The position numbers and the translations under genes were made by a program. DNA of 58,705 bases from Tritrichomonas foetus (Eukaryota > Parabasalia > Tritrichomonadida > Tritrichomonadidae): the NCBI GenBank assembly GCA_001839685.1, contig MLAK01000605.1, positions 158,580 to 217,284 on the forward strand. Direction: 5' to 3'. The notes beneath the pieces are model-generated. The model was not told the DNA's origin. It worked only from the letters and a program-made list of their open reading frames with translations, and ran no database searches. Of this stretch, positions 19,560 to 29,160 are shown piece by piece (within the stretch, counting starts at the first letter, position 1; every line of letters starts with the position of its first letter).

Positions 19560-20738
19560 ATGTCGATTGCTTTCACGCCAGCGAAAATTGGACCAATGGT
19601 TCTTAAAAATCGATTTATGCGATCAGCCACATGCGAAGCACTTTCTGATGAAAAAGGTTTTCCTAAACCGCAATTATTCCAAATGATGGAAAAATTATCT
19701 CAAAATGAAGTCGGATTAATCATTCCGGGATATGTGTATCCATCAGAAAAATACAAAGCAATGAAAGGCCAAACTGGTTTTTATTCGCAAGCCCACGCTG
19801 ATGTCTGGAAAAATACAATCGCTAATATTCACAAAAACGGATCCAAAATAATGTTTCAAATTGCACATGGTGGTCAAGCTGTACTTAAAGGTGGTGAACG
19901 ATGCGGTCCTTCAAAATTGTTAAATATTCCTGGAATGACCATTCCACAAATTGAAGAATTAATTGATTCGTTTCATAAATCTGCATTATATGCAAAATCT
20001 GTTGGAGCTGATGGAGTTGAACTTCATGCTGCTCATGGCTATCTCCTTTCTACATTTTTATCACCTGCATTAAATCGTCGAAGCGATAAATATGGAGGTT
20101 CAATTGAAGGGAGGGTTCGAATTGTCTCAGAAATTGCTGAAACATTAAGAAAATCAACAGGTCCTGATTTTGCAATTGGTATAAAAATGAATGGTTATGA
20201 TAATATTCCATTTGGCGTGACACCAAAAATTTCTTCACAATATGTAAATTTACTCAAAGGAAAAATTGACCTTTTTGAGATTTCTGGAGGCATTTCTATT
20301 GGCACACTTAGGTGTAAAGGAAGAATGAATTTCCTCCAACGACTTATGTTTATCTGTGGTGGTTTTATTCCACAAACAATTTTTGCAGCACTTTCAAAAG
20401 ACCAAGAAAAAATGATGAATGTCATGGAAAACTTCCAAAGTTTGTTTGATAAGAAATATTATGATGGATATTGTTTGGAAGCCGCGGAATATATAAAAAG
20501 GAATAACCCTGATGTGTGTGTTGCTTCTGTAGCTGGTCATAGAAAAATTGAAAATATTAATGAAATTCTTGATCAAGAAAAAGTTGATTTGATTTCTCTT
20601 TCTCGTCCTTTAATTAGAGAGCCAAATCTTATAAAGAGATTTAAACAAAATAAAGCAACAGAATCACAATGTAAGTCATGTAATCATTGTTTGTATTCAA
20701 TTGCATTCGGAAATCCTTTACGTTGCTCTTATCCATAA
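19560..20738 (+). CDS. NADH:flavin oxidoreductase, old yellow enzyme / BaiCD-type flavoprotein
   Basis: A 392-residue FMN-dependent (beta/alpha)8-barrel oxidoreductase. Motifs are KIGPMVLKNRFMRSATCEA at the N-terminus, MFQIAHGGQ, the substrate-site block GVELHAAHGYLLSTFLSP followed by NRRSDKYGGSIEGR, and LISLSRPLIREPNL near the end. The C-terminus has CKSCNHC, the start of the Fe-S cluster cysteine set seen in the 2,4-dienoyl-CoA reductase/BaiCD branch, with a later Cys (LRCSYP), but the FAD/NAD domain of the long enzymes is absent. The overall look is bacterial, so a lateral origin is plausible, as for many trichomonad metabolic enzymes. The substrate is unknown. ATG at 19560 follows a short leader. 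Confidence 0.93.
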   Translation: MSIAFTPAKIGPMVLKNRFMRSATCEALSDEKGFPKPQLFQMMEKLSQNEVGLIIPGYVYPSEKYKAMKGQTGFYSQAHADVWKNTIANIHKNGSKIMFQIAHGGQAVLKGGERCGPSKLLNIPGMTIPQIEELIDSFHKSALYAKSVGADGVELHAAHGYLLSTFLSPALNRRSDKYGGSIEGRVRIVSEIAETLRKSTGPDFAIGIKMNGYDNIPFGVTPKISSQYVNLLKGKIDLFEISGGISIGTLRCKGRMNFLQRLMFICGGFIPQTIFAALSKDQEKMMNVMENFQSLFDKKYYDGYCLEAAEYIKRNNPDVCVASVAGHRKIENINEILDQEKVDLISLSRPLIREPNLIKRFKQNKATESQCKSCNHCLYSIAFGNPLRCSYP

Positions 20739-20988
20739 ATTTCAAATCGCGAATTTTCTAAATATAAAAAAATTATTGTATATTTATGTTATGCTTTCTT
20801 CTAAAAATTTTGAATAACAAGATTGGATCTTTCGTGATTAATGAAGGGTTTTTGAGCTTGCAGAATGTTACAAAAAAATATGGTTACATTATTTTCAATG
20901 CCTATCGTTCAATGGTGAAATAGATTGACCAAATAATGTTTCTATTCATAAATGGCCATGATCCTTGATCAATTCAAAACAAAACAAA

Positions 20989-23139
20989 ATGACTGACGCA
21001 AAAGCAAAGCAAATTGCAAAATCATTATCTGAACTTTCTCGCCTCTACGACAACAACGAATATGCGCGTGGCCTTCGTCAAGTTAACAAATTATTAAAGA
21101 CTCATCCAGATCATGCCGAACTCATGGCCTGGAAGGCACTTTTCCAACAATTCACGAAAGATCCAAATGGTGCCACTGAGACGATCACAGCCGCCATCCG
21201 AAAAGATATGCGAAACGCCAAAATATGGAAACTCCAAGGAATTATCCTTCGTGAACAAAGCGAATACACAAAAGCCTTACAATCGTTTACAATGTCAAAC
21301 AGGATCGATCCGAAAGATGACGCGGTTCTTTTGGAGCTCTGTAACTTACATTTGTATGAACGAAATAAGGATTTATTTTATCAGCATGCTCACAAATTCC
21401 TCAGTTCATCAACGATGTCATCATCAGTTGTCCGATACGCAGTTGCCCTCCATCTGAAAGGCAGTTTTCAGTCGGCCATCAATTTCCTAAATAATTATGA
21501 ATCTCACTTTCAGCCAACATCAAGTGAAGATGAGATCAATTTCAGAACTGAGCTTTATTTGTACCACGCTGCAATTTACATGGATGCAGGAATGTTCCTA
21601 GATTGCTTGAATTATCTTGCAACGAGAAGCAATGATATTCGTGACAAGATAACAATGCTTGAGAAAATGGCTGAATGCAATATCAAACAAGGACTTAAAG
21701 CAGATGCACTTCAAAACATTCATCAAATGTTAGAATTCTATCCAGAAAATGGAGATTATTTCAACTTGTTAGAGAAGCTCTTAACCCCCGAAGAATACAT
21801 TGAAGAACTTTTCAAGATTAAAGCAAAAGGTAGTAGATTTGCCCAAGTTAGAATTCTAGAATTAATGGATTTAAATGATACAAGATTCCGTGAGCTTTTG
21901 AAAGAATATTTAGTTCCTTATCTCATTAAAGGAGCGCCTTCACTTTTCATTACAGTGAGTGAACTTTCACCAGAAAAATTAATTGTAGCGAAAGAAATTG
22001 CAGACGAAGCTGATGTTCCAATCACATCAATTCCTATTGTCAAACTTTTCGATGCAAATGTTTTCATCTCTCGCCATGAATATGAAAATGCTCTTCATTG
22101 TGTTGAAGAAGCAATTAAGCATACACCTACATGCTTAGAGGCCTACTCATTGAAACTCAGAATCCTTCGACGTATGGGTCGAATTGATGAATCCGTTGAA
22201 GTTGGAAAAACATTAGCAGAAGCCGATCCTAATGATAGAAACTCTAGTACAACATATGTCAATGCTCTTTTAAGAGGAGGAAAGCTCAAAACAGCATTCA
22301 GCGAAGCAGAGCCATTTTCGATCGATCCCAACCGAAATCCAAAGCTTCTTCTCACACAATACAATGATTTCCACGTTCGTGTTGCTGACTGTACCTATCG
22401 TGCTAAAGAATATGAAATAGCTACAAGATTCTATAATGATGTGTTACGCCATTTTGAGAACTTCCGTAAGAGTCAATACAATTACTTAGCATGGGGAATG
22501 CGTCATGTTCATTCACTTTATGATGTTTTGAAATGGGCCAACGATCTTCCAAAGCATCCAATGTTGGCTCGTGCTTTACTTGGCCTCATGAAGATTTATT
22601 TTGCAAAGAAAGATAAAACAAACTTGGCGCCAGTCGCTCTACGTGCCACGTTTTCAGATCATCCACATGCTTTGGCTTATGCAGCCGTTTATTTTGCAAA
22701 TAACAATGAACCACTTCCTGCACTGAAATGCTTCATTAGATGCACAGGTCCATGGAAATTTGCAGCCAAGCATGCAATTGCAAAAATGATGTCGAATTTA
22801 CCAGAAAAGGTGCCAGCAATTGTGAAAGAAGTTGCAAAAGAGCTTTACGTGGAATTTAACGAAGAACCTAAGACATTCCGTGAAAGATTATCAGATGCGC
22901 GTGGAAGACACCTCATTGGAGATGCAACATCTAAAGATTTACTCGTGGCTGCCTGTAAAGAATGTGAATACAACTACAAAGAAGCACTTGATGCATACAC
23001 TGTGGCAAACAATGAAATGGAGGATGAACAGACAGCTACAAAAGTCAAAGATGCTGTACATGCAAAATATCCAACATATCAACTTGTTTTTGAATACGAA
23101 CAATCTGAAATCCCTGTTGAAATTGATGATGACAACTAA
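20989..23139 (+). CDS. NAA15: NatA N-terminal acetyltransferase auxiliary subunit (NAA15-like TPR protein)
   Basis: A 716-residue all-helical TPR protein matching the ribosome-anchoring scaffold of NatA, which acetylates nascent protein N-termini together with catalytic NAA10. TPR-like units begin at once (YARGLRQVNKLLKTHPDHAE, AKIWKLQGIILREQSEYTKA, AVLLELCNLHLYER). The NAA15 signature region RFRELLKEYLVPYLIKGAPS and the later LEAYSLKLRILRRMGRIDE and RDxK-like RNSSTTYVNALLRGGKL segments are in the usual order. The length is shorter than human NAA15 (about 866), mainly at the C-terminus. ATG at 20989 is chosen; the open frame before it has no upstream ATG in frame. TATCGTTC lies at 20903-20910. 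Confidence 0.9.
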   Translation: MTDAKAKQIAKSLSELSRLYDNNEYARGLRQVNKLLKTHPDHAELMAWKALFQQFTKDPNGATETITAAIRKDMRNAKIWKLQGIILREQSEYTKALQSFTMSNRIDPKDDAVLLELCNLHLYERNKDLFYQHAHKFLSSSTMSSSVVRYAVALHLKGSFQSAINFLNNYESHFQPTSSEDEINFRTELYLYHAAIYMDAGMFLDCLNYLATRSNDIRDKITMLEKMAECNIKQGLKADALQNIHQMLEFYPENGDYFNLLEKLLTPEEYIEELFKIKAKGSRFAQVRILELMDLNDTRFRELLKEYLVPYLIKGAPSLFITVSELSPEKLIVAKEIADEADVPITSIPIVKLFDANVFISRHEYENALHCVEEAIKHTPTCLEAYSLKLRILRRMGRIDESVEVGKTLAEADPNDRNSSTTYVNALLRGGKLKTAFSEAEPFSIDPNRNPKLLLTQYNDFHVRVADCTYRAKEYEIATRFYNDVLRHFENFRKSQYNYLAWGMRHVHSLYDVLKWANDLPKHPMLARALLGLMKIYFAKKDKTNLAPVALRATFSDHPHALAYAAVYFANNNEPLPALKCFIRCTGPWKFAAKHAIAKMMSNLPEKVPAIVKEVAKELYVEFNEEPKTFRERLSDARGRHLIGDATSKDLLVAACKECEYNYKEALDAYTVANNEMEDEQTATKVKDAVHAKYPTYQLVFEYEQSEIPVEIDDDN

Positions 23140-23420
23140 CTTATATAATAAATATATTTTTTATCCTGAACTCTTCAAAATAAAATGTTTTTCATGAAAT
23201 ATCTTTCTTCTTTTGATAACATCATTTTTGTTGTGATTAAGGTTAGACAGAACGAACTCTGAGAAAGAATGCAAAATCTTCCAAATGGATGATGCTAAAT
23301 CACAGATTTCACGATTCGTGGGTTGACCAATTTGACTACAGATTTATTTCATCAAATTGTGAAAATCAGAAATTTTGAAGAAAGTAAAAACGAGAAAAAA
23401 ATGTAAAGTTTAACAATGAT

Positions 23421-24176
23421 TTACTCATTTGGAGCTGCAGCCTCTTCAACGGCTTCTGCGGCAGCTTCTACGACCTTCTCGGCAATTGTTTCTGGGGATG
23501 GGGCTGCTGCTGCTGCTGCCTCCTCAACGGCCTCTGCGGCAGCTTCTATGGCCCTCTCAACAATTGATGCGGCGGCTGGGGCTGGAGCTGCTGGGGCTGG
23601 AGCTGGGGCTGACTGGCCTGGTTGGGCATACTTTGGGAGCTTTCCCTTGTGGATGAGCTGGAGGACGGCTGGCTGTGAGAAAACGAATGGGGCGATGAGG
23701 ATGAGAAGGATCACAGCAAGAGTGAAGTAGTATCCGTTAACGAAATAGAAAACAAATGCGAGAAAGAAGCAAACGGCGGAAGCAATGATTGATGAGACGG
23801 CTGATCTTGGGCTGGAATTCGATTCTTTATTGCATTTACAGCAGCAGTGAGCTGAGAGGATTTCGCAGAGTTCTTCAAGGCTGTGAAGTTTGACACCTTG
23901 GTTGATTTTTTCTGGTGTTAATTCAGGGAAGAGATATGGTTCCAACTTATCACCGAGATAAGTGTAGAGGACGGCTGTTGTGTAGAGGGCGATTAAGATA
24001 AAGGATACTGATGCGAAAACACCACTATTCCATGATTTTATTGTTGAAGCAGTTCCTAAAACAAATAAAATTAAAAATGCGAAAGGAACTGGCCTTTTCA
24101 ATAAAAGAACTTCTTGAAGGCGCATGATTATTTTTTCATATGGGCGAAGACGATCAACGAGTGGAGTGTTTGTCAT
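23421..24176 (-). CDS. ARL6IP1/reticulon-like ER membrane protein with Ala-rich repeated tail
   Basis: A 251-residue protein with an N-terminal LRPYEKIIMRLQEVLLLKRP that resembles the start of ARL6IP1 (LxPW..V......L.W.RP), followed by two long hydrophobic hairpins (about residues 30-75 and 128-170). This is the layout of reticulon-like proteins that curve the tubular ER. A CCCKC cluster lies in the loop near 110. The last 70 residues are Ala/Pro-rich and include an internal duplication of about 17 residues, AAEAVEEAAA preceded by VERAIE or AEKVVE. The gene is much more GC-rich than its surroundings, which fits strong codon bias. An ATCGTTCT triplet repeat sits upstream at 24213-24236. The family assignment is tentative. 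Confidence 0.65.
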   Translation of the reverse strand: MTNTPLVDRLRPYEKIIMRLQEVLLLKRPVPFAFLILFVLGTASTIKSWNSGVFASVSFILIALYTTAVLYTYLGDKLEPYLFPELTPEKINQGVKLHSLEELCEILSAHCCCKCNKESNSSPRSAVSSIIASAVCFFLAFVFYFVNGYYFTLAVILLILIAPFVFSQPAVLQLIHKGKLPKYAQPGQSAPAPAPAAPAPAAASIVERAIEAAAEAVEEAAAAAAPSPETIAEKVVEAAAEAVEEAAAPNE

Positions 24177-24212
24177 TAATTTATGAAAAGATCTTTTTAC
24201 GAATTCTTAATG

Positions 24213-24236
24213 ATCGTTCTATCGTTCTATCGTTCA
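24213..24236 (-). promoter_or_regulatory. Three tandem AACGAT elements
   Basis: Read on the minus strand this is a triple 8-bp repeat, (T/A)GAACGAT. AACGAT(A) is the core of the Trichomonas Myb recognition element. It sits 37-60 bases before the start of the ER protein gene at 24176. Confidence 0.5.
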
Positions 24237-24488
24237 CTTCGAGTGATATTTTCTTTCAATGGTTTATGAATCGGTTTTGAATGCCTGGTTTGGCGTTATG
24301 ATTTTTTCTCCAATAAAGACGACTTTCCATATAGCTCTAGAACATAATGACAGCCTTACAAAGCATCTATTTCAATTATGGGTAATATTAAAATATAAAA
24401 TACAAATGATAAATATGTAATCTTTAATTATATGTTGTAGACATGAATTAAATATAATTTTAAAAAAATATTTGATATAAACATGGAT

Positions 24489-25142
24489 TTATTGAGTTTC
24501 ACGAATAATTCTATGCCGGCGCTCGAGTTTTTCAAGCATTTGCTTTTTCGGTCTGATCTTCAGCATGTGCTGCTTTTTTTCTTCTTTCATTAAAATTTCT
24601 TCATTGCTGATTTCTTGATTCAGCATTGAAATCTTTTGCTGTTTTTGATCCATCTGTTTTTCACACTTTTCAAAAGCAGCTTTTTGTTCATGTTGCTGTT
24701 CGTAAAGTTCCTTTTCAAGGGATTGCATTTCCAGTCTGTTCTTTTCTTTCGTTTGCTTAATATCCTGACATAAAGAAATAATTGTCGAATAAATCTGCTG
24801 GATTTCTTTCTCTCCGTCAAGTCTAGAAACGCTCGGAAGTGTTGGCATGTCCAAGGCGGTCAATTGTTTCTGGATATTTTGATGAACGTGGCGAATTTCG
24901 GTTTCAGTAACTCTTGGTGGTGAATCTGTGTTAACCTTCCTCATGGAATAGTATCGTGCATTCTCCCCGATAATCAGCTCCTTTTGATAGCTGGATCTGT
25001 CTAATTGTTTCTGAATAATTGACTGTAAGCGTTGTCCTTCAACATTACTGGCAGCTCTCTGTTTTAAACTCTCCATTTGTCTTCTCAGCATTTCCTGGAG
25101 TAAGACATTGTCAGGGATATTCGCAATTACTTCGGTTTGCAT
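24489..25142 (-). CDS. Coiled-coil protein, function unknown
   Basis: A 217-residue, highly charged and helical protein. Residues 1-60 and 115-210 read as coiled coil (LLQEMLRRQMESLKQRA; NRLEMQSLEKELYEQQHEQK), linked by a segment with RYYSMRKVNTDSPPRVTETE. It has no signal peptide or membrane segment. Axonemal and cytoskeletal proteins often look like this, but I do not recognise a family. The minus-strand gene ends at a TGA near 24489, about 300 bases from the ER protein gene. Confidence 0.8.
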   Translation of the reverse strand: MQTEVIANIPDNVLLQEMLRRQMESLKQRAASNVEGQRLQSIIQKQLDRSSYQKELIIGENARYYSMRKVNTDSPPRVTETEIRHVHQNIQKQLTALDMPTLPSVSRLDGEKEIQQIYSTIISLCQDIKQTKEKNRLEMQSLEKELYEQQHEQKAAFEKCEKQMDQKQQKISMLNQEISNEEILMKEEKKQHMLKIRPKKQMLEKLERRHRIIRETQ

Positions 25143-25618
25143 TTGATTTTAAACGTACAGAAATTTCACAATTACTTATTTCGCATCAACAATTCGAAAC
25201 TTTATTTGCATTCACTGAATCCAGGAATTAATAAATAATTGACAATATGTATCATTTATAGTCAGATTCGCAAATCCAAAAAATAATTTTTTTTTTTTTT
25301 TTTTTTCGACATTCGATAGAAGCCAGATCATCACCATACGTCATATATCTTCCTTTTGATAGAAATTTTACAGAAGCTAATTTCGATAAATATCTGAATT
25401 GGACGGCTGTTTTTCGATATTCTAATAATCCGATAAATAATTTTCGCAATCATCAACATATGCTGGATGCAATTTTTTTGAAAAGAGATGCATTATCAAA
25501 GTGAACTAGTTTATGATTTCAACTCCAACTATCAAATGAAATCATAAAATCAACTGTTTGGAAGTGAAGAAAATTGTTTGAAAAAAATGACGAAAAAGTC
25601 ACATAAAGGAAGTTTTAT
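25143..25618. other. Intergenic with a 20-base T-run
   Basis: Between two minus-strand genes. A homopolymer of about 20 T lies at 25287-25306. A 65-codon open stretch at 25252-25449 (minus strand) runs through this poly-A/T tract (KKKKKK) and is not judged a gene. Confidence 0.5.
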
Positions 25619-26755
25619 TTATTTCTTATCATTGGCAAGCTTGTGAGCGATATGGGATGTTCCGTAAAGGTTGAAGTTCATCTTCTTTGTTTGTGTGAAG
25701 ATTGTGATTGTCTTCATCCAGTCTGGGCGAATGTATGAATAGAATTCGTTCTTCATGATTTCGTTGTTGTCCCTGATGATGTGGTAGTTATCTACCTGGT
25801 TGTCAGAAGCGAGGATTACGCTATCGCAGTTCATTGTTGTAGAGATTGTCTTTGCAGCTCTGACAATCATTTGATTGAAGATCACAAGTGCCTGGTAAGC
25901 GAGAGGATCTTCCTTAGTTTTTGCAAGACGTGCGATTTCTGCTCCCTCAAGTGTGGAAACTGGCAGCATCTTGTTGTTGTTCTTCCAAACGAGGTATTGA
26001 TAAACATTACAGAGACCTTTTCCGCTTGTGATATCTTCAAATTCAATGGCAAGCTCGCCATCGTACAAGCGCGAGCTGATGTGATTGACAAGGCTTGTTT
26101 CGAATTGGTAGTCTGCTGAACGGTGGCCGCAAATTGGGAGCTCAAGGTGGCCTAGTTCTGTTGGACAGACCACAAAACGATTGAAAAGTGGAGTTTGAAC
26201 GATAAGGCTACACCCAAGACCTGTTCCAACTGATAAAACGGCTGTTCGTCGCTCGTTGACCGGGCCGCCCTTTGGAGAGGTCTCTGGGAAGAGCTTGACA
26301 AAGTAGTCATTGATCATTCCAAGCTTGTCGACTTCGAGAAGTCCATAAGCTGTGGATTCTGTATCATTCAGGAATTTGCTGCGATCCTTTGGAAACAGGA
26401 AATCTGGAAGGTCGTTGAGTGAGAGAGTTCTTCTGGAAATGTGGCCTGGCCAATTGGTGAAAATAACAGTGTTATCTGATATTGGACCAGCAACTGATAA
26501 TGAGGAGCCGCGGGTTTCAACATCAGGTGAGACACTTTTGAGATCTGTGGAAACTGTGTAAAGTGCGCGGACTAAATCGCTGGCGCGTTGAGTTTGAAGC
26601 TTTGGAAGATCGATATATTTTTTCTCGTCGAAAAAGCTGCTTAAACGAACGAATGTGCCTGAGCCGCCAACATCACATGCAACACAGATTGGAAGTTTGC
26701 CTTCCTTTGGCCAGCTAAGGATTGGCTTAAGGAGCTCTTTAGAAATCATTTGCAA
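25619..26755 (-). CDS. GLK: Glucokinase (ATP-dependent, bacterial-like group A)
   Basis: A 378-residue sugar kinase that phosphorylates glucose to glucose-6-phosphate, the first glycolytic step, in the cytosol. Motifs are the phosphate-1 loop ACDVGGSGTFVRL near residue 25, the VAGPI block, FLNDTESTAYGL with the catalytic Asp, AVLSVGTGLGCSLIV, ELGHLELPICG for sugar binding, and FEDITSGKGLCNVYQYL, the typical bacterial Glk signature. Length and sequence style match the trichomonad glucokinases previously described. The gene is GC-richer than its neighbours, in line with a highly expressed glycolytic enzyme. MQMIS at 26755 is taken as the start; a second Met at position 3 is possible. Confidence 0.95.
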   Translation of the reverse strand: MQMISKELLKPILSWPKEGKLPICVACDVGGSGTFVRLSSFFDEKKYIDLPKLQTQRASDLVRALYTVSTDLKSVSPDVETRGSSLSVAGPISDNTVIFTNWPGHISRRTLSLNDLPDFLFPKDRSKFLNDTESTAYGLLEVDKLGMINDYFVKLFPETSPKGGPVNERRTAVLSVGTGLGCSLIVQTPLFNRFVVCPTELGHLELPICGHRSADYQFETSLVNHISSRLYDGELAIEFEDITSGKGLCNVYQYLVWKNNNKMLPVSTLEGAEIARLAKTKEDPLAYQALVIFNQMIVRAAKTISTTMNCDSVILASDNQVDNYHIIRDNNEIMKNEFYSYIRPDWMKTITIFTQTKKMNFNLYGTSHIAHKLANDKK

Positions 26756-27661
26756 TGAAGTGTTTTACAGGTTAGCTTTTTCTGAAAAAACAATGATGGT
26801 GGAGAAAAAATTGTGAAGAAATAAATAAAGAGAAAAATAGAGGAATCGAAAAGTAAGTGAAATGATATTCAATGAAGAAACGATAGATTATTTGAAAAGG
26901 TATAGAAATAGTATTGGTTTATGAACAATTATTAATTCAAACCACAAGGAAACCGCGGTTAATAAGAACTTTTTAATGATGTTAACAATTTTCAATGAAT
27001 GTGAAAGTCACTTTTTCAATGAAAAAATTGATTTCTCTAACCGAAAATATCTAGATAAACAAAGTATCAAACATTTATGCATCATATTAAACATGTAACA
27101 TTCACATAGTTGATAAAAGAACAGCAATATAATCCGATTATTATTTGAAAAATTGGAAATTTGACAACGAAGTGTTAATTTGAGTGCCAATAGTACCACC
27201 CAATTAACATTTCGCATGAGTATTCATGTACCAATAATATTCACAGTTAGATTGTTTGTATCTAAATTTAATCGACGCAAATAATTCGACCAAATTTCTT
27301 CTCAAAAAGTTAAATATGTTAAATAACCATTCATTTCTCTATTCATGGTGGACATGAGTGACGAGTGTTTTCGATTTCAATTGATAATGTGATCTTTTTT
27401 CGATATTCTTTCCATGAATATAAGTCTTATCCAAAAATTGAGACTAAAATATGATAATAATGCCAATTGTTTATTTTAACATTTTTTTCACATGAAAATG
27501 TCGATTCACTACAACAGATATGGATGACGAAAATGATTTCTAATTTCAATTAGTTTCTTTTTGGAATCACTACAAATTAGGTTCACTTCAACATGGAAAT
27601 GTTTTTTGTCCTTATTGTCAAAAAACATGGTTTCCTTAGCAACCATTGCATAGTTGAAGAG
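26756..27661. other. Intergenic, no gene seen
   Basis: About 900 AT-rich bases between glucokinase and the next minus-strand gene. A small palindrome aaccgcggtt occurs at 26950-26959 and a CAAAAAGTT motif near 27304. Short open stretches lack coding character. Confidence 0.45.
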
Positions 27662-28672
27662 TTATTCATAATTGAATGTAGGGCGCATCCAGGAAGGAAT
27701 ATTTCGATAATAATTTTCAAGAATTCGTTGAAGTTGAGATTCTTTGACATCTGGAAAAACAATTTTCACTTGTGGAGCAAAAATTTGGCAAAATTCGTCA
27801 AAAAGAAAATCGCCTGTTGGCTTCATCAGCATTGTTGCTTTAAATTGTTTATCTTTCTTTTTCTGTTGTCTTTCTTTTTGTTTTTCATATAATTTCTTTA
27901 ACATTTCTGCATCATCATTTGTTGGTTTTTGCGAATCAAAATCTGAATCTCTGGTTGTTTCCTTCTGTTGATAAATTGTCATAATGTCAGAAATTTGTTT
28001 GGAAAAACTACTATAATTATAAGAAGAAATTTGATACTGTATGATGACGCCATTGAATATAAGAGAGCACGAGCCAACATTTTCATCAAATGAAATTGTC
28101 TGGCGACTAATTGAAATAGATAAAAACAGGTCAGAATTTATGGATTTATATTTTTCCAAAGACAAAAATTTTCCAGCGAGATCTAAAAAAGTTTCTTTCT
28201 TTGAAAGTATAAAGTTGTCAATGCACCCCTCTTCTCTTACAGGAGAGTCTTTGGGTACAAACTTAACTTTTATGGCGTCCTTTAAGTCACCAGAAAAATT
28301 CTCTTTTTCCATATTGTCGGACGACCATTCGCCATCATTTAATACACTAACATAAATCTGTTGATTATTAATCAGGTTTGCTGACTTTACTGGAGCATTT
28401 TTGTCAATTTCTGTCCAAATTTTTCCTGTCCAAAAATCAAAAAATCGCACTTGGCTATTCAAAGGGATGGATAAACCTTCTAAAATTAAATCTAGCGAAT
28501 TTGAAATGGAATTGTCGATGGAAAAAGGGATAGATCGATGATTTGAATTATGAACAAAAACAAGTGAAATATTGCGAGGGGAGGCTCCAGTTCCATAACT
28601 CGATCCGATATTACCACTAAAAATATTGTTTCTTGGTCCAAACGAACCAAACAGAGTCGACGAAGCAAACAT
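27662..28672 (-). CDS. Unrecognised protein, possible beta-grasp N-terminus
   Basis: A 336-residue protein. After a Gly/Ser/Asn-rich start, residues about 34-110 alternate strands in a way compatible with a ubiquitin-like fold (ISLVFVHNSNHRSIPFSID, then QVRFFDFWTGKIW and QQIYVSVLNDGEW). A second strand-rich stretch lies at about 130-220. A charged coil (MLKKLYEKQKERQQKKKDK) near 260 leads to a conserved-looking C-terminal block, FDEFCQIFAPQVKIVFPDV followed by SWMRPTF, whose spacing faintly recalls an HMG box but is too weak to claim. No family is recognised. A MITE-like inverted repeat begins only 37 bases upstream of the ATG. Confidence 0.8.
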   Translation of the reverse strand: MFASSTLFGSFGPRNNIFSGNIGSSYGTGASPRNISLVFVHNSNHRSIPFSIDNSISNSLDLILEGLSIPLNSQVRFFDFWTGKIWTEIDKNAPVKSANLINNQQIYVSVLNDGEWSSDNMEKENFSGDLKDAIKVKFVPKDSPVREEGCIDNFILSKKETFLDLAGKFLSLEKYKSINSDLFLSISISRQTISFDENVGSCSLIFNGVIIQYQISSYNYSSFSKQISDIMTIYQQKETTRDSDFDSQKPTNDDAEMLKKLYEKQKERQQKKKDKQFKATMLMKPTGDFLFDEFCQIFAPQVKIVFPDVKESQLQRILENYYRNIPSWMRPTFNYE

Positions 28673-28709
28673 TCCTAATTAATGTGAGACCGGTTTTACT
28701 GTGAACACC

Positions 28710-28857
28710 TAAGGTCAAATTAAAAGTCAAATTTATGAAAAGTGTTCATTTTATTTCTTGTTTTCAACAAAGTCAAAAAATCCGATCAAAACAAATTGAA
28801 AAAGTGTAACAAGTTTCGTGAACACGTTTCCTTAATTTGACTTTTAATTTGACCTTA
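28710..28857. repeat. MITE-like element with 39-bp terminal inverted repeats
   Basis: The left arm 28710-28748 (taaggtcaaattaaaagtca...) is mirrored by 28819-28857 with a few mismatches and a 70-base spacer. The inner part of each arm carries gtgttca/tgaacac, and aaggtcaaat also occurs in the large foldback family, hinting at kinship. It lies inside the promoter region of the minus-strand gene that starts at 28672. No coding capacity. Confidence 0.75.
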
Positions 28858-28865
28858 AGTTTCAA

Positions 28866-29160
28866 TGATGAAAACAGTGATAATCTCATTAAATAACTAT
28901 TACTACGACTTGTGGTATGTTGACATATTAAATGAATAGTAGATTCATGAAAAGCAATGTTTTTTTTATACTCAACTAAATAAAAATTTTCGAAATTATC
29001 CCTTAAAATATTGTAATTATATCATAGCCAAAATCTTTAGTTGGATTAGAAGATATCATTCATTTATAGCTGTTGATGATAAAAGATGAAAGAAATAATG
29101 AAATTGGCGAAACTGGAAAAAATGAAATTTCGAATTCGAATATTAAATTATCGTATTTTG
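28866..29160. other. Intergenic, no gene seen
   Basis: AT-rich spacer between the MITE-like element and the GC-rich structured element. TATCGT occurs at 29149. Confidence 0.4.

Noticed and set aside
23416..23730. Ala-rich plus-strand frames opposite the ER protein tail
   Set aside because: Antisense shadow of the GC-rich repeated tail of the minus-strand gene.
25252..25449. 65-codon minus-strand gene
   Set aside because: Runs through a 20-base homopolymer and has no initiator or coding character.
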